Positions 44,531-53,191 of a stretch of DNA of 64,000 nt are shown one piece after another. The translations under genes and the position numbers were made by a program. The DNA comes from Sphingopyxis sp. DBS4 (GTDB lineage Bacteria > Pseudomonadota > Alphaproteobacteria > Sphingomonadales > Sphingomonadaceae): positions 2,119,001 to 2,183,000 of the forward strand of contig NZ_CP102384.1 of NCBI RefSeq assembly GCF_024628865.1. Direction: 5' to 3'. A model generated the notes under the pieces. It did not search any database. It was not told the origin of the DNA and saw only the letters and a program-made list of their open reading frames with translations. Each line of letters starts with the position of its first letter. The first letter of the stretch is position 1.

Positions 44531-44613
44531 TTCGTCATTCCCGCGAAAGCGGGAACCCAGAGCGTGCGTCGGCTGACCCCACACTGGGTTCCCGCTTTCG
44601 CGGGAATGACGAA
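44531..44613. repeat. Palindromic repeat, type 1
   Basis: 30-base arms (starting TTCGTCATTCCCGCGAAAGC) in inverted orientation around a 23-base centre. A half-length imperfect copy occurs near 6006-6028. Such short palindromes spread through sphingomonad genomes. Confidence 0.85.
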
Positions 44614-44645
44614 GATAAGAGATGCTGAGCGCGACTTTCAGATTC

Positions 44646-44723
44646 TCGTCATCCCGGACTTGATCCGGGATCCATTCATCCGGCGCTGAGAAAATGGATC
44701 CCGGATCAAGTCCGGGATGACGA
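44646..44723. repeat. Palindromic repeat, type 2
   Basis: 31-base arms starting TCGTCATCCCGGACTTGATC, inverted around a 16-base centre. It lies 32 bases after the type 1 palindrome and 134 bases before the enoyl-CoA hydratase start. Confidence 0.85.
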
Positions 44724-44810
44724 TGCAAGATAGGTCCGCTCTCGGTCGAAATCGGCCACGCACCTTCACTCGCCCTCCCCCCTTGCGCTCCCTCTCCAAA
44801 TGCGCCAAAA

Positions 44811-44828
44811 CTTTACGTGAACGTAAAG
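44811..44828 (+). promoter_or_regulatory. Operator-like palindrome, LiuR-type
   Basis: CTTTACGTGAACGTAAAG is an 8-bp perfect inverted repeat with a 2-base centre, 29 bases before ATG 44858. It resembles the TTTACGT-N2-ACGTAAA site of MerR-type LiuR regulators, which control acyl-CoA and branched-chain amino acid catabolism, fitting the hydratase gene. Confidence 0.5.
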
Positions 44829-44857
44829 GTAAAGCCCCCGCGAGAGGATATTTCCCC

Positions 44858-45661
44858 ATGACCGACACCCCGACTTTCGACACGATCAAGTTCGACGTCG
44901 CCGACCATGTCGCGACGATCACGCTCAACCGGCCCGAGCGGCTCAACTCGATGCCGCCGGCGATGGCCGACGATATCCGTACCGCGCTCGATTATCTGCC
45001 GGTGCTCGGCGCGCGGGCATTGTTGATCACCGGCGAAGGGCGCGGTTTCTGCTCGGGCGCGGACCTTGCGGGCGACCGCAGCGGCTCGGCGGTCGGCGGC
45101 GGCGCGAACAGCCGCAAGGCGCTGCGCAACCATTATAACCCGATGCTGCTCGCGCTTGCCAATCTCGACATTCCGGTCGTCGTCGCGGTCAACGGCCCCG
45201 CGGCGGGCGTCGGGTGCAGCTTTGGCCTGTCGGGCGATTTCACCATCGCGGGCAAGAGCGCCTATTTCCTCCAGGCCTTCGTCAACATCGGCCTCGTCCC
45301 CGACGGTGGCTCGTCGTGGATCCTGCCGCGCCTCGTCGGTCTGTCGCGCGCGACGCAGATGATGATGCTCGGCGAAAAGATCGGCGCGGAACAGGCCGCC
45401 GACTGGGGTCTCATCTATAAATGCGTCGAGGACGCCGAGTTGCTGACCGAGGCCAAGGCGCTGGCGGCGCGGCTCGCGAACGGACCGACGGTCGCACTCG
45501 GCACGATGCGCAGGATTTTGCGCGAAGGCCTGTCACAAAGCTATGCCGACACGCTCGATGCCGAAGCGAAAGGCCAGTTCATCGCCGGCAACAGTGCCGA
45601 TGCGATGGAGGGTATTCTTGCGTTCCAGCAGAAGCGCAAAACCGCGTTCAAGGGCAAGTAA
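44858..45661 (+). CDS. Enoyl-CoA hydratase/isomerase
   Basis: 267 residues from ATG 44858 (SD GAGAGGA). Crotonase fold: HVATITLNRPERLNSMPPAM, oxyanion-hole GRGFCSGADLAGDRSG and VVVAVNGPAAGVGCSFGLSG, FLQAFVNIGLVPDGGSSWIL. Position equivalents of the two catalytic Glu are not both clear: one is replaced by Gly/Asp in NGPAAGVG and PDGGSS, as in the PaaG-type isomerase branch (Asp in PDGG). It therefore probably acts on enoyl-CoA as isomerase or hydratase. Single gene with a LiuR-like site. Confidence 0.9.
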   Translation: MTDTPTFDTIKFDVADHVATITLNRPERLNSMPPAMADDIRTALDYLPVLGARALLITGEGRGFCSGADLAGDRSGSAVGGGANSRKALRNHYNPMLLALANLDIPVVVAVNGPAAGVGCSFGLSGDFTIAGKSAYFLQAFVNIGLVPDGGSSWILPRLVGLSRATQMMMLGEKIGAEQAADWGLIYKCVEDAELLTEAKALAARLANGPTVALGTMRRILREGLSQSYADTLDAEAKGQFIAGNSADAMEGILAFQQKRKTAFKGK

Positions 45662-45717
45662 GAGCCCACTACATTACGGCCCCGATGGAAGTCGGGGTCG
45701 CTTTTTCCTTCAGAACC

Positions 45718-45957
45718 TCACCGGCGGGAGCGATCCCCCCTCATTCCGGTCACGAAGAAATCAATGCCGTTTACAAAAATTGCTCCAGCGAGGAATGCCG
45801 ACAGGAAGAGCACATAGTTCCAATAATCCTCGCCGCTAATTTCAACGCCGTCGCGAATTTTCGACACGATTTCCAAAATCACAATGCCCAAGACACAGAG
45901 AATCACGAACAGAAAGAACTTGTTGAAGCTCTTCATCACTTTGAAGCGGCGCCACAT
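45718..45957 (-). CDS. Small membrane protein of unknown function
   Basis: 79 residues with two membrane helices (FLFVILCVLGIVILEIVSKI and VLFLSAFLAGAIFVNGIDFF) and a basic tail (RGDRSRR). ATG at residue 8 (MKSFNK) is an alternative start. AT-rich relative to its neighbours, which may indicate recent arrival. No family recognised. Confidence 0.55.
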   Translation of the reverse strand: MWRRFKVMKSFNKFFLFVILCVLGIVILEIVSKIRDGVEISGEDYWNYVLFLSAFLAGAIFVNGIDFFVTGMRGDRSRR

Positions 45958-45981
45958 CTCTTGTTCTCAATATTCGCTTCG

Positions 45982-46584
45982 TTATTCGGCAGCTTCCTCG
46001 ACCATCGCCTTCTTGTAGATGCTGTTGCGCGGATAGGCGCAGAGGCGCTTCACCATCGGCTCGAAAAATTCGAGCGGCAGCGACTCATAGTCGGGGTCGA
46101 AGGCCGGCGCGTCATATTTCTCGCAGAACTCGGCGCAGGCGGCCGCATAGGGATGATCCGCGAACTGGTCGCGCATGTCGCGATCGAGGCCGAGGTAGTG
46201 GAAGAAATAATGGCCCTGGAAAATGCCGTGATGCTGCACGATCCAGAGATTTTCTTCCGACAGGAAGGGCTTCAGGATCGCTGCCGCGACATCGGGGTGG
46301 TTGAAGGCGCCGAGCGTGTCGCCGATGTCGTGGAGGAGCGCCATCACGACATATTCCTCGTCGCGTCCGTCGCGGTGCGCGCGCGTCGCGGTCTGCAGGC
46401 AATGTTCGAGCCGGTCGACCGGAAAGCCGCCATAATCGCCGCCGAGCAGTTTCAGATGGTCGAGGATGCGCGCGCCGTTGTTCGGCGCGAATTCTTTCTG
46501 CTCGCGCGCGATGATGTCCCAGTCTTCCTGCGTCCCGTCGATCATCGACCGGAAGGTCGCATGTTCGTGCGTCCTGTCGTTCAT
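45982..46584 (-). CDS. HD-domain phosphohydrolase-like protein
   Basis: 200 residues. Metal-binding His and Asp are in RLEHCLQTATRAHRDGRDEE, the HD motif in ALLHDIGDTLGAFNHPD, and a further His in LWIVQHHGIFQGHYFFHYLG. This is the layout of HD proteins of the PhnZ/MIOX-like oxygenase and phosphohydrolase branch, which use a two-metal site. The substrate is not evident. No operon partner is apparent. Confidence 0.8.
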   Translation of the reverse strand: MNDRTHEHATFRSMIDGTQEDWDIIAREQKEFAPNNGARILDHLKLLGGDYGGFPVDRLEHCLQTATRAHRDGRDEEYVVMALLHDIGDTLGAFNHPDVAAAILKPFLSEENLWIVQHHGIFQGHYFFHYLGLDRDMRDQFADHPYAAACAEFCEKYDAPAFDPDYESLPLEFFEPMVKRLCAYPRNSIYKKAMVEEAAE

Positions 46585-46654
46585 GGCAGCCTCTCCCTTA
46601 TCGGGAGCAGCTTATGCCATCGGTTCCGATTTGCAACTTTATAGCGGGAAACGC

Positions 46655-47377
46655 CTATTCGACCGCATAGGTCACGCCATATTTCAGCGCCTCGTCGAGC
46701 GTCAGGCAACGGCGCGTCGACTTGTCGGGACCGCTGCCTTTTACCGCCTTTTGCCGATACATGACATCGGTCAGCAGTTTGCGCGACACGCCCATCTTGA
46801 TCAGAAAGGCGTTGTCCTCGCTCGCGAGCAGCGCGCTGTCCTGTTCGACGTCGCCGATCAATTCGGTGGTCGCATCGGTCCCGAGGGCGACACTTTCGTC
46901 GATGGCGGCGCGGTCGCCGGTACTGGTGAACATATGAACGATGAATTGGCCGCCCGGTTCGATCACCCGCGGCTGACCGCCCATGAAGACGAAATTGCAG
47001 GCGCTGAAACAGGCCCAGCCCGCCGGAATACGGGTTCCGAGGCCAGGAAAGGACCGGATCACACGGCCCGCCGCATTGCCCGCGCGCGCATCGCCTCCCG
47101 GCGAGCGAAGCCATATCTCGCTGACGTCGGGGTTGGCTTTCAGCGCGGCCGCCAGACGATCGGGAAGCCCGGCGTCGACCCGCCCCTCTCCTAGCATCAC
47201 CTTCATGCCGCCGCGCTTTTCGACCGTCAGCTTCATCGTCGGATTGGTCGACCAGTTCGGATTGAGCGGACAGGTCGGATTGATCGGGTCCATATCGGTC
47301 GCCGCGCCGAGGGTAGCGAGCGCGAGGACGCCCGCCAACAGGCGCGCAAGCTTAGGCCGCGAGCGTATAGCGTGCAT
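46655..47377 (-). CDS. Periplasmic ClpP-fold protein (COG3904-like)
   Basis: 240 residues. N-terminal signal (LARLLAGVLALATLGAATD). The fold markers IWLRSPGGDARAGNAAGRVI and GWACFSACNFVFMGGQPRVI (Ser in FSACNF at the nucleophile position, Gly-rich oxyanion segment) and GGQFIVHMFTSTGD (His) match secreted ClpP/crotonase-like proteins of COG3904. Whether it is a protease is unknown. Starts 26 bases inside the end of the preceding gene. Confidence 0.75.
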   Translation of the reverse strand: MHAIRSRPKLARLLAGVLALATLGAATDMDPINPTCPLNPNWSTNPTMKLTVEKRGGMKVMLGEGRVDAGLPDRLAAALKANPDVSEIWLRSPGGDARAGNAAGRVIRSFPGLGTRIPAGWACFSACNFVFMGGQPRVIEPGGQFIVHMFTSTGDRAAIDESVALGTDATTELIGDVEQDSALLASEDNAFLIKMGVSRKLLTDVMYRQKAVKGSGPDKSTRRCLTLDEALKYGVTYAVE

Positions 47378-47906
47378 CGCCCGGCCCCTTGCACATGCGC
47401 TTGCTCACCTGCGTCTCTTCACCGTCGACGATGATGAAGTCGTTGACGGTCATGCACTTGCGCCCGCCGCCCTCCTGATTGATCGACGCGATCGTCGACG
47501 ATCCGCTGACATTCTCGCGCGTTTCGCTGGTCCAGTTCGCGGTCGCGCCGACCTCTTCGCCGCGGGTGATCTCTTCGGTCGCCTTGGCCGCCTGGACCTG
47601 CTCGGCCGGGTCCAGCTTGCACGCGATCGCGTCGGTCAGCGTTCCGCTCACCTCGGCGATCGGCACATAGGAATAGACGCCGGCCTTGCTCGCCGCGTCG
47701 CCGACCGCGTCGCGGATCACCCCGCCCAATATGCCGCGCCCGACGCTGCTGCCCTTCTTGCCTTTCGGACAGCCGCCATTGTCGTCGCTGCTCGGGCTCG
47801 GCGCCGTCACCTTGCGGAGCAGGCTGCCGAACTGCGCCTCGGCGGGCGCCGCCGCCAGCATGCAAGCCGCCAGAACCGCTGGAATACCCCAGATTTTACG
47901 CATCAT
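47352..47906 (-). CDS. Secreted protein with C-terminal surface-antigen-like motif
   Basis: 184 residues. Signal IPAVLAACMLAAAPAEA; a polar low-complexity segment (SPSSDDNGGCPKGKKGSS), a Gly-rich helix (GRGILGGVIRDAVGDAASK) and a C-terminal part GGRKCMTVNDFIIVDGEETQ, VSKRMCKGPGDARY resembling the end of 17-kDa surface-antigen proteins (two Cys that may bond). Coupled by overlap to the ClpP-fold gene, so the two exported proteins are likely related in function. Confidence 0.7.
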   Translation of the reverse strand: MMRKIWGIPAVLAACMLAAAPAEAQFGSLLRKVTAPSPSSDDNGGCPKGKKGSSVGRGILGGVIRDAVGDAASKAGVYSYVPIAEVSGTLTDAIACKLDPAEQVQAAKATEEITRGEEVGATANWTSETRENVSGSSTIASINQEGGGRKCMTVNDFIIVDGEETQVSKRMCKGPGDARYTLAA

Positions 47907-48055
47907 CGATCAACCCTCATCGCACCCGTTTACGGGCCATCATGCGATCCCATTGGCATCGGTTCATGCCACCCGCTGTGATTTTCATCAACAGCGCAAG
48001 ATAATCTCATCCAGACAGGTTGAATTAAGGCTGAATATGTCACACTAACCCTGCC

Positions 48056-48502
48056 ATGCTGTCGCAAAAGACCCGCTATACGATCCGTGCCTTCCAGCAT
48101 CTTGCCGACCATTGGGGCAAGGGGCAGGTGCAGCTTGCGGACATTGCCGATGCACAGAATATCCCCCCCAAATTCCTGACCGTGATCCTGTCCGAGATGG
48201 CGCGCGAGGGGCTGCTCATTTCGCAGCGCGGCCGCGACGGCGGCTATCAACTGGCATTGCCCCCGATCGACATCAGCTATGGCGACCTCGTCCGCCTGAC
48301 GCGCGGATCGCTTGCGCTCGTCCCCTGCGCCGCGCGCAACGCGCACGAGCATTGCAAGAATTGCCTGCCCGAATCCGATTGCCGGCTGCGCAGCCTGATG
48401 CTGAAGGTGCGCGACGACACCGCCTCGATCCTCGACCGCATCACGCTGGCCGACCCGATCGTGCTGGAGCCTTTGTTCGAGAAGGACGAAGCAGCCGAAT
48501 AA
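48056..48502 (+). CDS. Rrf2-family transcriptional regulator
   Basis: 148 residues. Winged HTH with LADIADAQNIPPKFLTVILS and GLLISQRGRDGGYQLALPP; then a Cys cluster VPCAARNAHEHCKNCLPES, DC (three or four Cys), as in Fe-S binding Rrf2 proteins such as IscR and NsrR. It probably senses iron-sulphur status, nitric oxide or redox. Divergent from the surface-antigen gene; the antiporter gene follows 73 bases downstream. Confidence 0.88.
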   Translation: MLSQKTRYTIRAFQHLADHWGKGQVQLADIADAQNIPPKFLTVILSEMAREGLLISQRGRDGGYQLALPPIDISYGDLVRLTRGSLALVPCAARNAHEHCKNCLPESDCRLRSLMLKVRDDTASILDRITLADPIVLEPLFEKDEAAE

Positions 48503-48575
48503 CGCCGTTTCATCGAAAAGAGAACGTTCTCAAAAATGGCTTGCCGCATCGGTGGCGACGCGATAGCCATTCGAT

Positions 48576-49781
48576 ATGGGCTTTGCGGTCGACCTCCTCT
48601 GCTTCCTCGTCGTGCCCGTCCTCTGCTGGCGCCTCGTTCGCGGCGCGGTGCCGATGGCGGTCCTCCCGATTCTGACCGGCCTCGCGATCGCCATCGCCGC
48701 CGATCGCTTCGGTTTCGACAAAGCCGCGCTCGGTCCCTCGCCGCTCGGCGAGGCGGTCGGATGGTGCGGCGTGCTCGCGCTCGCCTTCAGCGCCGGGCTC
48801 GAAACACGCACCGCGGCGGACCAGCTTCCCCCGCTTGGGAAACAGGCGGTCGGCTCGGCGCTCGGCGCGCTCGCCCTGCCCTTCGCTATCGGTTTCGTGG
48901 TGGCGCTGTCGGGGTTGCTCGATCTCGTCCTGCTGCGGCCCGCGGGCGTATCGCCGCTGCTGTCGGCGGGCGCCATCGCGCTATGCCTCGCGGTCAGCGC
49001 ACTTCCCGTTCTGGTCGGCATCGTGCGCGAGTTGCCAATGATCGACCGGCCGCTCGGCAATCTCGCGCTGCGGATCGCTGCGCTCGACGATGCGGTGCTG
49101 TGGAGCGGGCTTGCGCTGCTGCTTTTCCTTCACAACGGTGAGAGCCGCGCAATGGCCCTGGACGGGCGGGCCTGCCTCGCGGCGCTCGGCCTGCTCGCGT
49201 CGATGCCGCTGCTGCGCGGCCGGATCGATCGCTTCCTCCCCGACCATCTCGCGGCGACGGCGGCGATCGGTCTCTTCTATCTGGCAGCCGGAGCCTGGGC
49301 GACGACGGTGCTCGGCCTGCACGAACTGCTCGGCGCCTATTTCGCGGGCGCGATGGCGCCGCGGCGCCTCGCCGAGCGGCTGATGCCCGAACGTCTCGGC
49401 AAGGTGGCGCTGTTCGGTCTGTCGCCGCTCTTCTTCGCGCATCGCGGGCTCAGCATCGACGGAGCAGTGGTCACGCCCGCGGCGCTGGGCATCTCGCTGC
49501 TTCTCCTGCTCTTTGCCGGCACGGCCAAGCTCGCCGCGATGCATCTGGTTCCACCCGCGGGCGGCATGCCGCCGCGCGAACGCATGCGGCTCGGCCTGCT
49601 GCTCCAGTGCAAAGGGCTGATGGAGATCGTCGCGGCAACGATCCTGGTCCAGGCGGGACTGATCACGCCGACGGTCTTCGCGGTGCTTGTTACGCTGGCG
49701 CTCGTGTCGACGACACTGACCGTGCCGCTGCTCCGCCTCGCCTCGCGCGTGGCGGCGATCCGGCAAGCGTCAGCCCTTTAG
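48576..49781 (+). CDS. CPA2-family cation:proton antiporter
   Basis: 401 residues, about twelve membrane segments (for example DLLCFLVVPVLCWRLVRGA, LGALALPFAIGFVVALSGLL) with the conserved GVLALAFSAGLETRTAADQL and GLHELLGAYFAGAMAPRRLA regions. Unlike the 17836 protein it has no cytosolic TrkA domain. It exchanges Na+ or K+ for H+. An Rrf2 gene directly upstream may regulate it. Confidence 0.82.
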   Translation: MGFAVDLLCFLVVPVLCWRLVRGAVPMAVLPILTGLAIAIAADRFGFDKAALGPSPLGEAVGWCGVLALAFSAGLETRTAADQLPPLGKQAVGSALGALALPFAIGFVVALSGLLDLVLLRPAGVSPLLSAGAIALCLAVSALPVLVGIVRELPMIDRPLGNLALRIAALDDAVLWSGLALLLFLHNGESRAMALDGRACLAALGLLASMPLLRGRIDRFLPDHLAATAAIGLFYLAAGAWATTVLGLHELLGAYFAGAMAPRRLAERLMPERLGKVALFGLSPLFFAHRGLSIDGAVVTPAALGISLLLLLFAGTAKLAAMHLVPPAGGMPPRERMRLGLLLQCKGLMEIVAATILVQAGLITPTVFAVLVTLALVSTTLTVPLLRLASRVAAIRQASAL

Positions 49782-49959
49782 CGTGTGATCGGGGGCCAGA
49801 CCGAAACCCCGCCCCACCTTCTCGTAACCCCGGCGAAGCCAGTCGCGCCGATGTCAGAGGCCGGTCCTATGTTCGCCTGCCTCATCCGCCGCAATCTGTC
49901 CCGCAGACAAACGAGATTGCGTCTTCATCGACCGACCTCTCCAACAAGGGCGGCCATCG

Positions 49960-50394
49960 TCATAGCGTTATGTCGGCCATATGATCGTGCATTTTGCCAA
50001 GCACATGGAGCAGAGTTTTTGGCGCCTTGCGCATATCGCCATGCATCGAGACGCGGCCAGCCTTCGCCATTGCCGCGCTATGCGCCGCCTGCGCCGCAAT
50101 ATCTTCGGGCGTCGCCCGCCCGCGGTGCAGTCGAGCTGCCGGAAGCATCGCCGCATGGTCGCCGCGGATGACGACATCGGCCGCGATCTCATCCTCGAAA
50201 AACTCGACGCCTTGCCCGGTGATTCGGGCAGCAAGCACGACCGTCTCGCCGTCCGGGGGAACATCCGTGATCACTTCGCACATGCTGAAATCGGCTTCCG
50301 GAAAGGAGGCGCCATGCTCGGCGACCAGGTTCGTCAGAATTCCGTGCATCGCCGCACGCCAGTCACGGGTCGCATAGACAAAATGTTCCGACAT
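49960..50394 (-). CDS. Hypothetical protein, possible SCP2-like
   Basis: 144 residues from ATG 50394; the reading is open further but nothing recognisable precedes SEHFVYATRDWRAAMHGILT. The C-terminal half (ADVVIRGDHAAMLPAARL, GDMRKAPKTLLHVLGKMHDH) has the feel of SCP2-like sterol/lipid-carrier domains but is not certain. An AT-rich box like those of the catabolic operons lies upstream (50519), so it may belong to that regulon. Confidence 0.6.
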   Translation of the reverse strand: MSEHFVYATRDWRAAMHGILTNLVAEHGASFPEADFSMCEVITDVPPDGETVVLAARITGQGVEFFEDEIAADVVIRGDHAAMLPAARLHRGRATPEDIAAQAAHSAAMAKAGRVSMHGDMRKAPKTLLHVLGKMHDHMADITL

Positions 50395-50518
50395 CGCCCA
50401 CACTCGCTTGCTGACCGCACAGCCCCATGGGCCGACGGGCTTCGATCGCCAAGGCCCCCCAGCCCAAACCTCTCCGCAAACGGAAAGGCCGCGCGTTTCG
50501 ACAGGCATCGGCTAATAT

Positions 50519-50542
50519 GGTGCAATTATATTACTATTTTTC
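50519..50542 (-). promoter_or_regulatory. AT-rich box upstream of the 49960 gene
   Basis: On the minus strand AAATAGTAATATAATTGCAC. TAGTAATATAATT is identical in the acyl-CoA dehydrogenase promoter (59219). It lies about 125 bases upstream of ATG 50394. Confidence 0.45.
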
Positions 50543-50547
50543 CCGTG

Positions 50548-51342
50548 TCAACCCGAGCCATATAGATCGAGGATCGAGGCCTCGCCCAGTTCGCCCAGCA
50601 CGATATCCTTCAATCGCTGCATATGCTGTCGCCATACGGCTTCGGCAGCCTCCGCATTGCGCGCGTTGATCATTTCGATGAGCATCGTGTGGTTGGCGAG
50701 CGCCGTCCGATTGAGTTCGAGCTGATCTTCGCGGGCTCGCGCCACGAAATGCGTGGCGTGTCGCCGGAATATTTCGTCTAGCATTCCGGTCATCAACGTC
50801 AGCACGGTGTTGCCCGCCTGCTGCATGAGAATGCGATGCAATTCGGCCGTCGCAAGCGCGAACACGTTGAAATTCTCGATATTCTCGCGTTCGCGATCGA
50901 GGTGCGCCCGCAAGGCTTCGAGGTCATCCTCGGTGCGAGATTCAGCGAGCGCGCGCATCAGGGGCGGCTCTATAATGAGCCGAGCTTCGAGCACTTCCTT
51001 GAGCGTGGCGCCGCGGATCTGCAGGAGCGATCCGATTGACTTGGCGGCGATCTCGTCGCTGGGCAGCCTGATCCGCGCACCGCCATGCGCGCCGCGTTTT
51101 ACCTCGATCAGCGACTCGGCCTCGAGAACCCGGAAGGCTTCGCGCAGCGAGGAACGCGATACGTTGAACTCGCTCATCATGTCCGCCTCGGACGGCAGGG
51201 CGTCGCCGGCCTTCAGTTCGCCCAACACGATGCGCCGCCTCAATTTTTCCGAGATGAGCTCGGCCGCCTTGGGCACCCGGATCGATTGCGAAGCGCCCCC
51301 GCCCCCTGCAACCGCCCCCCGCATCTTCACTCTGCTGACCAA
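50548..51342 (-). CDS. FadR-type GntR transcriptional regulator 1
   Basis: 264 residues from TTG 51342 (GGAG 6 bases upstream; GTG twelve bases on is another option). The winged HTH (about 20-85) has LRRRIVLGELKAGDALPSEA and SRSSLREAFRVLEAESLIEV. FCD effector domain (about 115-250) shows the usual E-A-R-LIIEP and metal-binding His in TAELHRILMQQAGN and ALANHTMLIEMI. It likely represses the catabolic cluster and is released by a metabolite. It resembles the second regulator at 58362. Confidence 0.9.
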   Translation of the reverse strand: MVSRVKMRGAVAGGGGASQSIRVPKAAELISEKLRRRIVLGELKAGDALPSEADMMSEFNVSRSSLREAFRVLEAESLIEVKRGAHGGARIRLPSDEIAAKSIGSLLQIRGATLKEVLEARLIIEPPLMRALAESRTEDDLEALRAHLDRERENIENFNVFALATAELHRILMQQAGNTVLTLMTGMLDEIFRRHATHFVARAREDQLELNRTALANHTMLIEMINARNAEAAEAVWRQHMQRLKDIVLGELGEASILDLYGSG

Positions 51343-51630
51343 CGATCGCTCCTTTCCCAAGCTGTTCCAGATCGCGCTGTATCATCGGCCACCTAAATAG
51401 GCCATTCAGTTGTAAGATTATTTGAGATGATGCCGCGACCGCCGAGCATGGTCGGATTCTCGCGTCTGGCCGCGGGCAAAAGGCCTGCAATTTCCTTCTG
51501 TTTGGCGATGTTTCTCAGCGCATGTCCCCGGGACGGTTCGTCGAAAGAATAATTGGTGCACTCTTTTCTTGCGAAGGTCGACGGTTTCGCACATGGTTGA
51601 AAAAACACCGATCAACGAGCGGGAGGCGAC

Positions 51631-53064
51631 GTGACCCTGGAAGCGCAGATGGCGGGGCTTGGCCCCGAGGAGAGGCCCGCGCGCATCGCCGAATTGACCG
51701 GTTGGCGAACGATCGCTTTTGCAAGTCCGTCCTTCGCCCTCACCGCGATGCTGTTGCCGGTGCTCATGTATCTGCCCGATTATTATGCGCACGAGCTCGG
51801 ACTCGGCCTCGCGACCATTGCCTTCGTCCTGTTCACGGTGCGCAGCGCCGATATTGCATTCGACCCCGTTCTGGGGCTGATGATGGACCGGAGCCGGTCG
51901 CGCATCGGGCGTTACCGCTCCTGGTTCGTGACCGGCGTCCCGCTGGCGATGGCCGCAATCTACATGCTCTACAACGCCCCCGTCGGCGTGACGGGAGTCT
52001 ATCTGTTCCTCTGGCTCGCAATCGCCAATGTGGGGCAATCGATCAGCTATCTGGCGCATACGTCATGGGCCGCATCGTCCGCCAGGACCTATGATCACCG
52101 TTCCAGCGTATTTGGTTGGCTGATGGTTTTCTCGGTGCTTGGCATGTTCCTCATCATGGCGCTGCCGCCGGTGCTCAGTCTCACGCTCGGCTGGACGCGG
52201 CCGCACGGCGTTCAGGCGATGGGCTGGCTGATGATCGTTTCGCTGCCGCTGACCGCGATCCTGGCGCTCGCCGCCGTTGGCGAACCGCCGGCCCGACCGG
52301 CGCTGGCCCATCCGTCGGCGCGCGAACTCTTCGCTCTGCTTCGGCACGGCCTCGTCGTCCGCCTGCTCGGCGCGGATATCGTATGGGGCATTGGTCCCGC
52401 CGTTGCGGCAACGCTGCTCTTTACCTTTTTCGACAGCCTCAAGCTGATCGATCGCGATATCGCCGGTCTGGCGCTGCTCGCCTATTTCATAGGCGGGATG
52501 GTCGGAGCGCCGCTCTGGATCCGCATCGCAAAGGGCAGAGGCAAACATCGCGCACTGATGTGGTCGGGGCTCACCTATGCCGTCGTGCAATCCGCGATCC
52601 TCCTCGTGCCGCCAAAGCAGGTCGCGCTATCGTTGATCGTGATGGCCATCGCGGGGCTGCCCAGCAACGCGGGCCCCATCCTCATTCGCTCGATGATGGC
52701 GGACGTCGCGGATGAAGTGCGGCTCTCGACCGGAGTCGACCGGATGTCGCTTCTGCTTTCGCTCCTCTCATCGATCGGCAAGATCGGATCGGCGGTCATG
52801 ACCGGGGCGGCGCTCTACATCCTCAGCCTCGTCGACTTCGACATCAAACTCGGCCCGGACAACAGCGCGAGCAGCCTTCATGTTCTCGCGTTCCTCTATG
52901 CGCTCCTGCCGGCATCGACCGGCCTTTTCACCGCCTGGATCATCCGCGGCTATCGACTCGACGCCCGGGCCCATGCGGAAATTCGTCGTCAACTCGATGA
53001 ATTGGATGCCAAAGCACCCCAGGAAACCGGAATTTTGGGGGCTACCCGAGCAACAAACAGCTAA
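51631..53064 (+). CDS. GPH-family sugar/metabolite:cation symporter (MelB-like MFS)
   Basis: 477 residues from GTG 51631 with SD GGGAGGCGAC. Twelve membrane helices. The GPH signature lies in VRSADIAFDPVLGLMMDRSR, SRIGRYRSWFVTGVPLAMAA: a conserved Asp-x-x-x-Asp-Pro and Asp-Arg loop. The helix 4 region YLAHTSWAASSA matches the family. It imports sugars, sulphonates or other polar compounds with Na+ or H+. Here, next to a TonB receptor, it presumably carries the cluster's substrate across the inner membrane. Confidence 0.88.
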   Translation: MTLEAQMAGLGPEERPARIAELTGWRTIAFASPSFALTAMLLPVLMYLPDYYAHELGLGLATIAFVLFTVRSADIAFDPVLGLMMDRSRSRIGRYRSWFVTGVPLAMAAIYMLYNAPVGVTGVYLFLWLAIANVGQSISYLAHTSWAASSARTYDHRSSVFGWLMVFSVLGMFLIMALPPVLSLTLGWTRPHGVQAMGWLMIVSLPLTAILALAAVGEPPARPALAHPSARELFALLRHGLVVRLLGADIVWGIGPAVAATLLFTFFDSLKLIDRDIAGLALLAYFIGGMVGAPLWIRIAKGRGKHRALMWSGLTYAVVQSAILLVPPKQVALSLIVMAIAGLPSNAGPILIRSMMADVADEVRLSTGVDRMSLLLSLLSSIGKIGSAVMTGAALYILSLVDFDIKLGPDNSASSLHVLAFLYALLPASTGLFTAWIIRGYRLDARAHAEIRRQLDELDAKAPQETGILGATRATNS

Positions 53065-53191
53065 AAAATTATATTTAGGGTATTGAGTGCACTATTTATC
53101 CGATTTATGATGGCGACGCCGGGCCGCCCTCTGCCACCGAGGCAGGAGCGGCCTGAGCATCGAACAACAAAGTCTCTGGGGAGAGGCACGA

